Shown here one piece after another: positions 63,832 through 64,000 of a stretch of 64,000 nucleotides of DNA; position 1 is the stretch's first letter; each line of letters starts with the position of its first letter. The notes below the pieces were generated by a model that was given only the letters and a program-made list of their open reading frames with translations, searched no databases and was not told the origin of the DNA. Source of the DNA: Candidatus Thiocaldithrix dubininis (GTDB lineage Bacteria > Pseudomonadota > Gammaproteobacteria > Thiotrichales > Thiotrichaceae); NCBI GenBank assembly GCA_029972135.1, contig CP124755.1, forward strand, positions 620,001-684,000, in the 5' to 3' direction. The translations under genes were made by a program, and so were the position numbers.

Positions 63832-64000
63832 ATGAGCATTTTAGTTATTGCAGAACATGATAACCAAAGCCTGAAACCCGCCACGTTAAATGCGGTTACG
63901 GCTGCGCAACAATTAGGCGCTGAGCTTGAAATTTTAGTGGTTGGTGCGAATTGTCAAGCAGTTGCCCAAGCCGCCGCTGCTATTGCAGGCGTTAGTAAAG
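63832..64000 (+). CDS. etfA: electron transfer flavoprotein subunit alpha (5' part)
   Basis: The first 56 codons, cut by the window end: MSILVIAEHDNQSLKPATLN, then AAQQLGAELEILVVG, the usual EtfA start. GAGGGAAG lies just before the ATG. The FAD-binding C-terminal domain is outside the window. Confidence 0.93.
   Translation, partial: MSILVIAEHDNQSLKPATLNAVTAAQQLGAELEILVVGANCQAVAQAAAAIAGVSK

Overview
This window looks like chromosomal DNA of a gammaproteobacterium. The gene order surE-pcm-LysM lipoprotein, the block trpB-trpA-accD-folC-SPOR-cvpA-purF-(...)-metZ, the rplM-rpsI pair and a Xps-type gspL-M-N-D run are all gammaproteobacterial. The mid-40s GC content (judged by eye) and the secreted-protein repertoire (GlyGly-CTERM peptidases, thrombospondin type 3 and cadherin-like surface proteins, ABC-exported polysaccharide) suggest a Thiothrix/Thiolinea/Thiofilum-like member of the Thiotrichales. 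That placement is inference, not proof.

Layout. 0-2.5 kb: two tandem S8 (subtilisin-like) secreted peptidases with GlyGly-CTERM-like tails; the first is cut by the window edge. 2.5-5.9 kb: Smr-domain protein, surE, pcm, a LysM lipoprotein where nlpD is usually found, and a TlpA-like thioredoxin. 6.2-12.9 kb (minus strand): three tandem secreted proteins that share one N-terminal module of about 170 residues: a short form, a form with 23 consecutive 23-residue thrombospondin type 3 repeats, and a form with five cadherin-like domains and an IPTL-CTERM tail. 13-29.4 kb: housekeeping metabolism: ispG, a dienelactone hydrolase, trpF, isochorismatase, AsnC-type regulator, trpBA, accD, folC, SPOR protein, cvpA, purF, L,D-transpeptidase, DsrE-like protein, metZ, a YdjM-like membrane protein and hisC. 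29.4-30.9 kb: a stand-alone CZB zinc-sensor domain protein, an unexplained stretch with strong minus-strand terminators, and tRNA-Ser(GGA).

30.9-36.1 kb: type II secretion genes gspL, gspM, gspN/C-like and gspD, with an overlapping lipoprotein. 36.3-38 kb: an exported protein of unknown function. 38-48.5 kb: a polysaccharide synthesis and export operon (PpiC/EpsD-like foldase, Wzm/Wzt ABC exporter, LpxL-like acyltransferase, methyltransferase, three family 2 glycosyltransferases, a COG5610-type HAD protein and a 63-codon small gene). 48.6-50.5 kb: an IS607-family element (serine recombinase plus TnpB with an intact catalytic triad) inserted between that operon and rplM-rpsI. 51.9-58 kb: porin, Cys-rich protein, a 1281-residue FAD/Fe-S oxidoreductase fusion and a DUF2889 protein. 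58-61.2 kb: a two-component pair (hybrid kinase and OmpR-type regulator). 61.3-64 kb: acyl-CoA synthetase and etfB-etfA, the latter cut by the window edge.

How it fits together. Much of the accessory content concerns the cell surface: peptidases of a type usually exported by type II secretion and anchored through a GlyGly-CTERM, part of the secretion machine itself, a family of long Ca-binding-repeat surface proteins, and a capsule/O-antigen-like ABC export operon. The three-gene surface-protein cluster with a shared N-terminal module is the best candidate for something not yet described.
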